In this document: in pieces, positions 34,643-43,076 of the stretch
Position numbering within the stretch: the first letter of the stretch is position 1
Layout of the letters: the number at the start of each line of letters is the position of its first letter
Assembly (NCBI RefSeq): GCF_014201735.1
Contig: NZ_JACHFE010000008.1
Span: 1-64,000 of the forward strand
Source: Marinobacter oulmenensis
Lineage (GTDB): Bacteria; Pseudomonadota; Gammaproteobacteria; Pseudomonadales; Oleiphilaceae
Length of the DNA: 64,000 nt
Direction of reading: 5' to 3'
Translations under genes and position numbers: made by a program
Notes under the pieces: model-generated
What the model was told of the DNA's origin: nothing
Database searches by the model: none
What the model saw: the letters and a program-made list of their open reading frames with translations, nothing else

Positions 34643-35647
34643 GCACTGCATCACAGCATTGGCAATGCTCTGCTGGAACTGGATGTAGCCTTCCCGGCTG
34701 GGCTCGATGTCGGTCGCCAGGGCATCCCAGGTACTGAATGTCACGTCCATGTCTTCGGTTATGGAGTGCCACCATTGCCGGTTGAACTGGGGCTCGGTGA
34801 GCAGGCAGGGCTGATTGGCCTGTCGCAACTGCTCCTGGACTTCCGCAATGTGGCGCGCGCCGGGCGAGAGCTCCGGATTCAGGGTCAGCAGGCCTTCAAG
34901 ATTAAGGCCATAGTGCTCGGCAAAGTGATTAAAAGCGCTGTGGTAGGCGAACAGGCTGATCCCTGAAACCGCTTCGAGCTGCTCCTGGATGGTGCGTTCG
35001 GTGGCAGTCAGCTGTTGTTGGAAGCTGGCCAGGTTGGCGTCGAGCTGTTGTTGGTCCAGACCCTCTACGGTTTCAAGCCGTTCACGGATGGTATGGGCCA
35101 TCTCCAGGGCCATGTCCGGGTCTACCCATATGTGTGGGTCTTCACCCTCTCCGTGGTTGTGTCCGTGGTCCTGGTGGCCATCGTGGTCAGCCGCAGCGTC
35201 CCCGTGATGGTCCGTCGCCTCTTCGTGATGGTGAGCTTCGTCGTGGTGGTCCTCATGATGCTCTTCGTGACCATCATGATGGTCTTCATGCGATTCATGA
35301 GCATGGTCATGGTCGTTGGCTGTCTTCTCGACGGCCATGAAGGCGACCGCACGGGCCTCAAACTCCGGCCCGGTCAGTAACCGTGCCAGGAAGGTTTCCA
35401 GCTCCGGCCCGACCCAGAAAATGGCATCAGCCCGATCCAGTGCCCGGCGTTGGGAAGGCTTCATGCTGTAGTTGTGGGGGTTGGACCCGGGAGGCACCAG
35501 AGTGGTGACCTCGGCGCTGTCTCCGGCCACCGCCTTGACCAGTAGCGCCAGGGGTTTGACGGATGTGACAATCTCAGCGGCGTTGGCCGGTGCGGCGATA
35601 ACCGATGTCGCCAGCCCGAGGGCCAGAGCGGTGTTTCTGAAAGCCAT
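34619..35647 (-). CDS. znuA: Zinc ABC transporter substrate-binding protein ZnuA
   Basis: 342 residues from ATG 35647. A signal peptide (residues 1-24, ending NANA-type AANA|AE) leads a cluster A-I binding protein. Zinc ligands are expected at the His in NPHNYSMKPSQ, in DPHIWVDP and in YHSAFNHF; between the first two is a His/Asp/Glu-rich loop of about 65 residues (roughly 112-175), the metal-gathering loop of ZnuA. Two late cysteines (CLLTEP and CLPEQ) should form the family disulphide. A Zur box stands upstream. znuB, znuC and zur are not adjacent, so this gene is either isolated or the operon is split. Confidence 0.95.
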   Translation of the reverse strand: MAFRNTALALGLATSVIAAPANAAEIVTSVKPLALLVKAVAGDSAEVTTLVPPGSNPHNYSMKPSQRRALDRADAIFWVGPELETFLARLLTGPEFEARAVAFMAVEKTANDHDHAHESHEDHHDGHEEHHEDHHDEAHHHEEATDHHGDAAADHDGHQDHGHNHGEGEDPHIWVDPDMALEMAHTIRERLETVEGLDQQQLDANLASFQQQLTATERTIQEQLEAVSGISLFAYHSAFNHFAEHYGLNLEGLLTLNPELSPGARHIAEVQEQLRQANQPCLLTEPQFNRQWWHSITEDMDVTFSTWDALATDIEPSREGYIQFQQSIANAVMQCLPEQAEH

Positions 35648-35675
35648 GATGGTGGGATTCTCCGGTACCGTGTGT

Positions 35676-35698
35676 GAAACGTTATAATATAACTTAAC
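35676..35698. promoter_or_regulatory. Zur box upstream of znuA
   Basis: GAAAC-GTTATAATATAAC-TTAAC: the 13-base core GTTATAATATAAC is a perfect palindrome and matches the enterobacterial Zur consensus core. It lies 29 bases before the znuA ATG, suited to zinc-dependent repression. Confidence 0.85.
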
Positions 35699-35745
35699 GG
35701 GTTGCTTCTGCAAAAGGCGGTCATGCGAAAGCCCTCGATGGTCGC

Positions 35746-35751
35746 TATAAT
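35746..35751 (+). promoter_or_regulatory. Likely -10 element of the gltX promoter
   Basis: A perfect TATAAT 42 bases before the gltX start. No good -35 is seen at 17 bases, so the promoter may depend on upstream contacts. Confidence 0.5.
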
Positions 35752-35792
35752 GCGCCTTTTATCAATCGGCCACTTATTTTCAGGATGGTTTC

Positions 35793-37274
35793 ATGACAGT
35801 ACGTACCCGAATCGCTCCGTCACCCACCGGTGATCCTCACGTTGGTACCGCCTACGTGGCCCTGTTCAATCTCTGTTTCGCCCGACAGCACGGCGGCCAG
35901 TTCATCCTGCGGATTGAAGACACCGACCAGGTGCGCAGCACGGCGGAATCCGAGCGGGATATTCTCCGGGCCCTGCGCTGGCTGGGGCTTAACTGGGACG
36001 AGGGCCCGGATGTGGGTGGCCCTCATGGTCCTTACCGTCAGTCCGAGCGCAAGCACATGTATGCCCAGTACGCTGAAGACCTGGTCACTGCCGGACACGC
36101 GTTTTACTGTTTCCGGACGCCCGAAGAGCTGGATGCCATCCGGGAAGAGCGCAAGGCCAACGGTATGAACCCGGGGATCAAAGGGGATCTGGAACTCCCG
36201 GAAGAGGAGGTCAAGCGCAGGCTCGACGCCGGCGACCCCTATGTGATCCGTATGAAGGTTCCGGAAGATGGCGTCTGTGAGATCCAGGACATGCTGCGGG
36301 GCACGATTGAGATCGACTGGGCGCAGGTGGACTGTCAGATTCTGCTCAAATCCGATGGCATGCCTACGTATCATCTGGCCAATGTGGTGGATGATCACCT
36401 GATGGGGATCACCCATGTTATGCGGGGCGAGGAGTGGATCAACTCCGCGCCCAAGCACAAACTGCTGTACCAGTATTTCGACTGGGACATGCCGGAGTTG
36501 TGCCACCTGCCGCTGTTACGCAACCCGGACAAGAGCAAACTGTCCAAGCGCAAGAACCCGACCAGCATCAACTTCTATGAGCGCATGGGCTTTCTGCCGG
36601 AGGCGGTCACCAACTACCTGGGGCGCATGGGCTGGTCCATGCCGGACGAGCGCGAGAAGTTCACCCTGGATGAGATGATCGAGAACTTTGACATCCAACG
36701 CGTGTCCCTCGGCGGGCCGGTGTTCGACGTGGAGAAGCTGCGCTGGCTCAATGGTCAATGGATCCGAGAGGAACTGAGCGATGACCAGTTCGTCGAGCGC
36801 ATGCGCCAGTGGTGGTTCAATGAAGACGCGCTGAAAGCCCTGGTACCCCATATCAAGGGCAGGGCAGAAGTCTTTTCCGATGTGGCGCCCATGGCCGGGT
36901 TCATGTTCTCCGGCATGCTGGACCTCAAGCCCGAAGACTTTGAGCACAAGAAGCTGGAGGAGGCGCAGGTCAAGCGGGTCCTGCAGTTTGCGCTCTGGAA
37001 GCTGGAAGCCCAGCGCCACTGGAGCAAAGACACGATCTTTGCCGATATCAAGGCTCTGGCCAAGGCGATGGACCTCAAGATGGGCGATTTCATGTTCCCG
37101 ATCTTTGTGGCGATTGCCGGTACCCCCAACTCCTGGTCGGTGATGGATTCCATGGCGCTACTGGGGCCGGACATGACCCGCTCACGCTTGCGTTCGGCGC
37201 TCCAGACCCTGGGTGGATTTTCCAAAAAAGAGACCAAAAAAGTGGAGAAGGAATACGCTGCTCTGGGCGTTTAA
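35793..37274 (+). CDS. gltX: Glutamyl-tRNA synthetase
   Basis: 493 residues, the standard length for the bacterial enzyme. The class I HIGH signature reads HVGT in [12 protein letters not shown] (residues 9-20), and the KMSKS loop reads KLSKRK (about 247-252). It charges tRNA-Glu with glutamate in the cytoplasm. The gene is divergent from znuA and is followed by tRNA-Ala and tRNA-Glu genes, the latter its own substrate. A gltX-tRNA-Ala neighbourhood also occurs in E. coli. Confidence 0.98.
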   Translation: MTVRTRIAPSPTGDPHVGTAYVALFNLCFARQHGGQFILRIEDTDQVRSTAESERDILRALRWLGLNWDEGPDVGGPHGPYRQSERKHMYAQYAEDLVTAGHAFYCFRTPEELDAIREERKANGMNPGIKGDLELPEEEVKRRLDAGDPYVIRMKVPEDGVCEIQDMLRGTIEIDWAQVDCQILLKSDGMPTYHLANVVDDHLMGITHVMRGEEWINSAPKHKLLYQYFDWDMPELCHLPLLRNPDKSKLSKRKNPTSINFYERMGFLPEAVTNYLGRMGWSMPDEREKFTLDEMIENFDIQRVSLGGPVFDVEKLRWLNGQWIREELSDDQFVERMRQWWFNEDALKALVPHIKGRAEVFSDVAPMAGFMFSGMLDLKPEDFEHKKLEEAQVKRVLQFALWKLEAQRHWSKDTIFADIKALAKAMDLKMGDFMFPIFVAIAGTPNSWSVMDSMALLGPDMTRSRLRSALQTLGGFSKKETKKVEKEYAALGV

Positions 37275-37390
37275 TCGCCAGTTTGATCAATGAGTAAGCG
37301 GCCTGAACAGGGACGTTCAGAAAAATGAAAAAAAATGGAAATTGGGTGTTGACGCCCCCGGGGTGGATCCTTAATATACGCATCCGTTGA

Positions 37391-37466
37391 GGGGCCATAG
37401 CTCAGCTGGGAGAGCGCAACACTGGCAGTGTTGAGGTCAGCGGTTCGATCCCGCTTGGCTCCACCA
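37391..37466 (+). tRNA. tRNA-Ala (anticodon GGC)
   Basis: 76 bases with full cloverleaf: acceptor GGGGCCA / TGGCTCC, including the G3-U70 wobble pair that identifies alanine tRNAs; D-loop AGCTCAGCTGGGAGAGC, anticodon GGC, GGTTCGATCC T-arm and encoded CCA. Confidence 0.97.
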
Positions 37467-37473
37467 ATTTCTA

Positions 37474-37549
37474 GTCCCCTTCGTCTAGTGGCCTAGGACT
37501 CCGCCCTTTCACGGCGGCAACAGGGGTTCGAACCCCCTAGGGGACGCCA
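37474..37549 (+). tRNA. tRNA-Glu (anticodon TTC)
   Basis: 76 bases: acceptor GTCCCCT / AGGGGAC, anticodon TTC in CCCTTTCACGG, T-arm GGGGTTCGAACCCC, discriminator G and encoded CCA. It lies 7 bases after tRNA-Ala and is probably processed from the same transcript. Confidence 0.97.
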
Positions 37550-37584
37550 ATTCGGCCTAGCGGTTTAGTCCACCGCGAAGCCAT

Positions 37585-37614
37585 CAAAAAAACCGCCTTC
37601 GGGCGGTTTTTTTG
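37585..37614 (+). terminator. Intrinsic terminator after the tRNA genes
   Basis: AAACCGCC / GGCGGTTT arms with a TTCG tetraloop, flanked by an A run and followed by seven T; it can work in both directions. Confidence 0.92.
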
Positions 37615-37663
37615 TATCTGTCTTTCGGGCAGGGAGGCCGCCACCGGTGCGCGGCCGATGGGC

Positions 37664-38515
37664 TCAGCGAAGTGCGATCGCGCCCTTGCCCACCCCTTCG
37701 TATGCCTGGACACGAATCTGGCTGTCCGGGAATTGTGCTTTCAGGGTGTCCGCGATGTGGGCGGCGATGAATTCGACGGTACTGTCTGAGCGCAGCATGT
37801 AGACCCGGCGTTCTGGCAGTGTGAGGGCGAATTCTCCCTGGTTGGCCTCGTACTCGAACGTTATGTACGCCGTGCCGTCATCCGTTACAAACCGGCGAAC
37901 CACGTCCTCTTCTGTGCCCACATAGATATCCTGCCACTGACGGGCCCAACGATTTTCCAGTTCGTAATCACGGCGGCCGTCCCGGTCGATCCGGATGGGG
38001 GAGCGGTGGCCATGGGCAATGCGCTGGCAGTTGCCCAGGTGTTTCTTCAGACCATGGACGTAGTGGTAGTAGGCGCCTTCGATCACGTCTTCGCGCAGAT
38101 GGATTTCCACGGACGTGACATTGCCTGGCAAGACTGCCCGAAGTTCGGATTCCAGCAGCTGCGCCACGGCGGAAGGCACAACCCGCTCGGCGGACAGCCA
38201 CACGACGGCTTCATCCGGAGCCCGGTGCTCAATGAACGTACCGTCGGTCAGGTTCCAGCGAAAGGTGTCAGGCGCGTCTTCGGTCCAGTTCAGGCCCTCG
38301 TATCCGCGGGGCACGACAAGCCGGTGGTCCACCCGTTCATCAATCACCCGCTTGATGGTGCGCTTGACGTTGCTGAAGTCGAACAGCATGCCCTGTTCAT
38401 CCAGTTCGCCGCCCAGGATGACGTCGGCAATCCAGCTTTCACCCACCAGTCCCCGGGCGGGGTCCAGGTAGGCGAAGTCAATGACGGTGAGGTTGTCGAC
38501 GAAAAGGTGATCCAT
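37664..38515 (-). CDS. Two-domain 6-carboxytetrahydropterin synthase-like protein (QueD/PTPS family)
   Basis: 283 residues, about twice the size of QueD. The N-terminal domain keeps the GMLFDFSNVKRTIKRVIDE element and the catalytic-type DH (63-64) but lacks the zinc histidines. The C-terminal domain has H154, C163 (GNCQ) and the HGH zinc ligands (H168, H170) but lacks the DH element in its usual form. The two halves therefore look complementary. Role: pterin conversion in queuosine or folate synthesis (inferred). Its leader has mutually exclusive hairpins reaching the start codon. Confidence 0.85.
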   Translation of the reverse strand: MDHLFVDNLTVIDFAYLDPARGLVGESWIADVILGGELDEQGMLFDFSNVKRTIKRVIDERVDHRLVVPRGYEGLNWTEDAPDTFRWNLTDGTFIEHRAPDEAVVWLSAERVVPSAVAQLLESELRAVLPGNVTSVEIHLREDVIEGAYYHYVHGLKKHLGNCQRIAHGHRSPIRIDRDGRRDYELENRWARQWQDIYVGTEEDVVRRFVTDDGTAYITFEYEANQGEFALTLPERRVYMLRSDSTVEFIAAHIADTLKAQFPDSQIRVQAYEGVGKGAIALR

Positions 38516-38518
38516 GAA

Positions 38519-38572
38519 AATCCGGCCTGCTGTGATTCGGTGGGTGCAGGCCGGATTCTATCAAAAATCCGG
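38519..38572 (-). promoter_or_regulatory. Alternative hairpins in the leader of the QueD-like gene
   Basis: Read on the minus strand: CCGGATT (38572-38566), AATCCGGCCTGC (38557-38546) and GCAGGCCGGATT (38530-38519), then TTTC before the ATG at 38515. The middle block can pair with either neighbour (7 or 12 base pairs), and the 12-pair form buries the only AGG near the start. This is the layout of an attenuator or riboswitch-like element. Confidence 0.5.
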
Positions 38573-38575
38573 GGT

Positions 38576-39049
38576 TCAGGCAGGAGAGTTCGGGGGCTGC
38601 TCGCTGGGTTTCGGGTTCAGCTGTTCCCAGGATTTCATGTAGACATCGGCCTCGTACTGATAGGGGGAACGAAAGGGCGTCAGCACCAGGTCAAAGACCA
38701 GGAAGAAGCTGCCGATGGACAGCCAGCCAACCACCAGGTTGCTGACGGCGGTTGCCTGTTGCTCCGGGTTGGCGCCGACAAATCCCTGCAGTAACTGGAT
38801 CAGGTCGGACGCCATGACCACGGGGTTGAAGCTGGACAGCACGAAGGGCAGCCAGAACGCGATGACCACAGGGAAAAAACCGTAGGACCAGAGGAGCCGG
38901 CGGAGCGAATAGATCGCCATTTCCTTCCAGTAGCGCTTGCGCAACTCCGGAACCTTGCGGAGATTCTCGAGGTAACGGCGGCGCTCGTCCCACCAGGCGG
39001 CGACCTCCGGAGCGTCGATGTGGTGCGGTTTCCGTGTATTCTCTGTCAT
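38576..39049 (-). CDS. Small membrane protein of unknown function
   Basis: 157 residues with two membrane segments (about 52-75 and 103-125), a charged basic N-terminus (AAWWDERRRYLENLRKVPELRKRYW) and a Pro-rich C-terminus. It is probably in one transcription unit with the QueD-like gene 60 bases downstream. Family not recognised. Confidence 0.78.
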   Translation of the reverse strand: MTENTRKPHHIDAPEVAAWWDERRRYLENLRKVPELRKRYWKEMAIYSLRRLLWSYGFFPVVIAFWLPFVLSSFNPVVMASDLIQLLQGFVGANPEQQATAVSNLVVGWLSIGSFFLVFDLVLTPFRSPYQYEADVYMKSWEQLNPKPSEQPPNSPA

Positions 39050-39148
39050 GTACTGGCAGGCTACCTTGTTATTTCCGTTCCGTGCATCATATCCGATACT
39101 ACGTGTTACCCTCTAATTCTCCAATTGTTCTATTCACAGGATCATTGA

Positions 39149-42070
39149 ATGTCAGCAGACACCGAGCAAGTCCATCCGGCTTTCGAGAAACTCCGCAGCC
39201 ACCGGATCAGTAACCTGAACCTGGAAGTGGAAGAGTACCGCCACAGGAAAACCGGTGCCCGCCATCTGCACATGGCGGCCGACAACGATGAAAACGTGTT
39301 TTTTGTCGCCCTGCGCACGTTTCCCATGGACTCCACCGGCGTGGCACACATCCTCGAACACACCGCCTTGTGTGGCAGCGAGAAGTATCCGGTGCGGGAT
39401 CCGTTTTTCATGATGATCCGCCGCTCGCTGAATACCTTTATGAACGCCTTCACCAGCAGCGACTGGACGGCCTATCCGTTCGCCAGCATGAACCGCAAGG
39501 ATTTCGACAACCTGCTGGAGGTGTACCTGGATTCGGTGTTTTTCTCCAAGCTGGACCCCATGGATTTTGCTCAGGAAGGTCATCGCCTGGAGTTCGAAAA
39601 GCCGGACGATCCGGACAGCAATCTGGTCTATCGGGGCGTTGTCTACAATGAAATGAAAGGGGCCATGAGCGCGCCCACGGCCCAGCTCTGGCAGAACCTG
39701 TCCAGCCACCTGTTTCCGACCACGACGTATCACTACAACAGTGGCGGTGAGCCGGATCAGATTGTCGATCTGGAATACGACGACCTGCTCGAGTTCTATC
39801 GCCACCATTACCATCCCAGCAACGCTATTTTTGTCACTTACGGCAATATCGCGGCCCACGAGCACCATGAGAAATTCGAGGAACTGGCGCTCAAACGCTT
39901 TGACCGGCTGGATATTGAGCTGCCGGTGCGGGACGAAAAGCGCATGTTCAGCCCGGTCCAGGTGGAGCAGGGCTACGCCGTCAACGAAGGCGAGGGCACC
40001 GAGGGTAAAACCCATATTGTGATGGGCTGGCTGCTGGGACACAGCTTTGACCTGCTGGAGAACATGGAGGGTCAGCTGCTGTCCGCGGTGTTGCTGGAGA
40101 ACAGTGCCTCGCCATTGCAGCGGGCCCTGGAAACCACCGATCTCGGGCATGCGCCGTCCCCCATGATGGGGTTGGAAGACTCCAACCGTGAGATGACCTT
40201 TGTCTGCGGTATCGAGGGCTCGGAGCCCGAGCGGCGGGCTGAGCTGGAGGCTCTGGTGGAATCGACCCTGCGCCAGGTGGCCGGGGAAGGCGTCAGTCAG
40301 GAGCGTCTGGAAGCCATACTGCACCAGTTGGAGTTGCACCAGCGTGAGATTGCGGGCGATCAGTTCCCGTATGGCCTGCAACTGATCATGCAGGCCATTT
40401 CACCCATGGTCCACGGCGGTGATCCAGTCGAACTGCTGGATCTGGAGCCGGTGCTCGCGCAGCTACGCGAGAAGATCAAGGATCCGGATTACGTGCCTGG
40501 CCTGATTCGGCGCAAACTTCTGGACAACCCGCACCGGGTAACACTGACCCTGCGCCCCGACGAGCAGCTCGAAAACCGTCGACAGCAGGCCATTCAGGAT
40601 CATCTGGCCCGGCGCAAGGCCCAGTTGACCGAGGAGGAATCGCTCCGGATTGCTGAGCGGGCAAAGGCGCTTGAAGAGCGCCAGATGCGCAAGGATGACG
40701 ATTCCCTGTTGCCGAAGGTCACCCTCCAGGACGTGCCGCTTCAGATGCCCGAACCCGAGGGCCAGTATGATGCTGAAACGGGGGCGACGGTGTATTCCCG
40801 GGGCACCAACGGTCTGGTCTATCAGCAGGTGGTACTGCCGCTGCCGGACCTGACCGAAGAAGAACTGCTGCTGCTGCCGTATTACACAGCGCTGATCTCC
40901 GAGGTGGGGTGTGGCGATCTGGACTATCTGCAGATGCAGGACCGGATCTCGGCCGAATCCGGTGGTATTGGGGCATCCTTTACCGCCAAGGGCCGGATTG
41001 ATGACGTGCAGGCGATGTCCGGTTACCTGATATTCAGCGGCAAGGCGCTGGCGCGGAATCGCTCTGAGCTGACCCGCCTGCTCAAGGACGTGTTCACCGG
41101 TGCCCGGTTTGACGAAAAAGAGCGTATTCGGGAAATTATTGCCCAGATCCGGGCCCGTCGGGAGCAGGCGGTGACTGGTTCCGGGCATGCGCTGGCCATG
41201 GGTGCGGCGGCCCAGGGCGTTAGCGCCGGTGCCTGGCTGGCCTATCGTATTGGTGGGCTGGCGGCGATTCGCGCCACCAAGGATCTGGACAAATCGCTCA
41301 AGGACGAAGCCGGCCTGGAGGATTTCTGCGCCCGGCTGGGCGAGCTGCATGAGCGCATTCGCAACCAGAAGCGCCAGTTCCTGTTGATTGGCGAGGAGTC
41401 TCAGGCCCCGGGCATGCTGGAAGACCTGAAAGAACACTGGTCCTCGCAGGCGCCGGAGGATGCCGGAACCTGGAGCATGGACCCGGTGAGCTATCAGACC
41501 AATGAAGCCTGGCTCACCTCGACCCAGGTCAACTTCTGTGCCAGGGCCTTTGCGACAGTGCCGGTGGATCATCCCGACTCGGCGGCTCTGACGGTGCTGG
41601 GTGGCTTCCTGCGCAATGGCCACCTGCACCGGGCCATCCGTGAGAAGGGCGGAGCCTATGGTGGAGGTGCTGGCCAGGACAGTGTGAACGGTGTGTTCCG
41701 GTTCTTCTCCTACCGGGATCCGCGTCTGGCCGAGACGCTGTCGGATTTCGACGACTCCCTGGCGTGGCTGGCTAATGAGGACCATGACGATCAGACGCTG
41801 GAGGAGGCCATCCTCGGGGTGATCAGCCAGCTGGACCGGCCACGCTCACCAGCTGGTGCGGCCCGTCATGCCTACCACAACCGGCTGTTTGGTCGCAGCC
41901 CGGAACAGCGGGCGCGGTTCCGCGAGCGGGTGCTGAAGGTGACGCTGGACGATCTGCGTCGGGTGGCGGCCACCTGGCTGACACCGGACAACGCCAGCGT
42001 GGCGGTGGTTACCAATCCGGAGAACCGGGCCGAGGTGGAAAAACTGGGAATGACCATCCAGGAGCTCTAG
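39149..42070 (+). CDS. M16C zinc metalloprotease (presequence protease/PreP type)
   Basis: 973 residues, the size of M16C enzymes. The inverted zinc motif HxxEH is HILEH (67-71), within GVAHILEHTALCGSEKYPVRDPF; the distal Glu lies in the NEMKGAMS segment near residue 169. The second half is the catalytically inactive partner domain, with RNGHLHRAIREKGGAYGGGA near the C-terminus. It degrades peptides in a closed chamber. No signal peptide is seen, so it is probably cytoplasmic. Confidence 0.95.
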   Translation: MSADTEQVHPAFEKLRSHRISNLNLEVEEYRHRKTGARHLHMAADNDENVFFVALRTFPMDSTGVAHILEHTALCGSEKYPVRDPFFMMIRRSLNTFMNAFTSSDWTAYPFASMNRKDFDNLLEVYLDSVFFSKLDPMDFAQEGHRLEFEKPDDPDSNLVYRGVVYNEMKGAMSAPTAQLWQNLSSHLFPTTTYHYNSGGEPDQIVDLEYDDLLEFYRHHYHPSNAIFVTYGNIAAHEHHEKFEELALKRFDRLDIELPVRDEKRMFSPVQVEQGYAVNEGEGTEGKTHIVMGWLLGHSFDLLENMEGQLLSAVLLENSASPLQRALETTDLGHAPSPMMGLEDSNREMTFVCGIEGSEPERRAELEALVESTLRQVAGEGVSQERLEAILHQLELHQREIAGDQFPYGLQLIMQAISPMVHGGDPVELLDLEPVLAQLREKIKDPDYVPGLIRRKLLDNPHRVTLTLRPDEQLENRRQQAIQDHLARRKAQLTEEESLRIAERAKALEERQMRKDDDSLLPKVTLQDVPLQMPEPEGQYDAETGATVYSRGTNGLVYQQVVLPLPDLTEEELLLLPYYTALISEVGCGDLDYLQMQDRISAESGGIGASFTAKGRIDDVQAMSGYLIFSGKALARNRSELTRLLKDVFTGARFDEKERIREIIAQIRARREQAVTGSGHALAMGAAAQGVSAGAWLAYRIGGLAAIRATKDLDKSLKDEAGLEDFCARLGELHERIRNQKRQFLLIGEESQAPGMLEDLKEHWSSQAPEDAGTWSMDPVSYQTNEAWLTSTQVNFCARAFATVPVDHPDSAALTVLGGFLRNGHLHRAIREKGGAYGGGAGQDSVNGVFRFFSYRDPRLAETLSDFDDSLAWLANEDHDDQTLEEAILGVISQLDRPRSPAGAARHAYHNRLFGRSPEQRARFRERVLKVTLDDLRRVAATWLTPDNASVAVVTNPENRAEVEKLGMTIQEL

Positions 42071-42097
42071 ACGCCCCGGATTTGTCCAGAAAGAGAG

Positions 42098-42128
42098 CAG
42101 AAACGGCGCCCTTGGGGCGCCGTTTCTG
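42098..42128. terminator. Bidirectional terminator between M16C gene and ppsR
   Basis: Fourteen-base perfect arms CAGAAACGGCGCCC / GGGCGCCGTTTCTG around TTG, between two converging genes. Confidence 0.85.
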
Positions 42129-42129
42129 T

Positions 42130-42945
42130 TTAGCGGTGGCGTTTGAGCCCGGTGGTGACCATGATGCGAGTGGAGATTTCCTCCACTGAGTAAGCCGTGG
42201 TGTTGAGATAGGGGATGCGCTCACGCTTGTACATCAGTTCGATTTCCTCGATTTCATGCATGCACTGCTGGATCGAGGAGTAGCGTGAGTTGGGTCTGCG
42301 TTCGTTACGGATTGTCGCCAGCCGTTCCGGCTCAATGGTCAGGCCGAAAATTTTCTCCCGGTAGGTGCGCAGGGCGCCCGGCAGCTTCTGGTCTTCCAGA
42401 TCTTCTTCAGTGATCGGGTAGTTGGCCGCCTTGATACCGTACTGCAAAGCCAGATACAGGCATGTGGGGGTCTTGCCGCTGCGGGAGGCGCCGACCAGAA
42501 TCAGGTCGGCTTCGTCGTAATGGCGGGTGCGCGCGCCATCGTCGTTGTCCAGGGCAAAGTTGACGGCGTCGATGCGCCGCTCGTAGCTGCCTGCATTATT
42601 GATCGAATGGGATTTTCCCACGGTATAGGACGAGGAAGACTCCAGCTCGTTTTCCAGCGGGTCCAGGAAGGTGCCGAAGATGTCGACCATGAAGCCGTCC
42701 GCTGTGCTGATCACCTCTCGGATATTATTATCAACGATGGTGTCGAATACCAGCGGGCGGACCCCGTCCACCTCCGCGGCCCTGTTGATCCTTTTGACCA
42801 GATCCCGGGCCTTGTCTTCATCGTCCACGTAAGGCACGGTAATTTTCTCGAACTCGATTTTCTCGAACTGTGCAAGGAGGGCGTGGCCCAGTGCTTCGGC
42901 CGTCAGGCCCGTGCCGTCGGAGATGAAAAACGCGTGTCTGTTCAT
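42130..42945 (-). CDS. ppsR: PEP synthetase regulatory protein (bifunctional kinase/pyrophosphorylase)
   Basis: 271 residues. The P-loop GASRSGKTP (about residues 151-159) and [10 protein letters not shown] start identify the DUF299 family. The enzyme inactivates PEP synthase by ADP-dependent phosphorylation of a Thr next to its catalytic His, and reactivates it with phosphate. It is divergent from its target ppsA, 131 bases apart. Confidence 0.96.
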   Translation of the reverse strand: MNRHAFFISDGTGLTAEALGHALLAQFEKIEFEKITVPYVDDEDKARDLVKRINRAAEVDGVRPLVFDTIVDNNIREVISTADGFMVDIFGTFLDPLENELESSSSYTVGKSHSINNAGSYERRIDAVNFALDNDDGARTRHYDEADLILVGASRSGKTPTCLYLALQYGIKAANYPITEEDLEDQKLPGALRTYREKIFGLTIEPERLATIRNERRPNSRYSSIQQCMHEIEEIELMYKRERIPYLNTTAYSVEEISTRIMVTTGLKRHR

Positions 42946-43076
42946 GTCTGTGTCCGGTCAGGAAGTGGCTGATTCCCGGGAGTCATCATGCGCTCCCTAT
43001 GTAAATGCTGCTGGTTACAGTATCATACACGGCGTATTCGAGACCCCGCGCCATTCAGATTCAAGGGAGACTTGCT

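Noticed and set aside
35122..35380. Open frames on several frames within the His-rich part of znuA
   Set aside because: They result from the CAT/GAC-rich repeat of the metal-binding loop and carry no start signals.
43005..43076. An ATG start for ppsA at 43005
   Set aside because: The extra 24 residues do not resemble PpsA, and the ribosome binding site fits the TTG at 43077.
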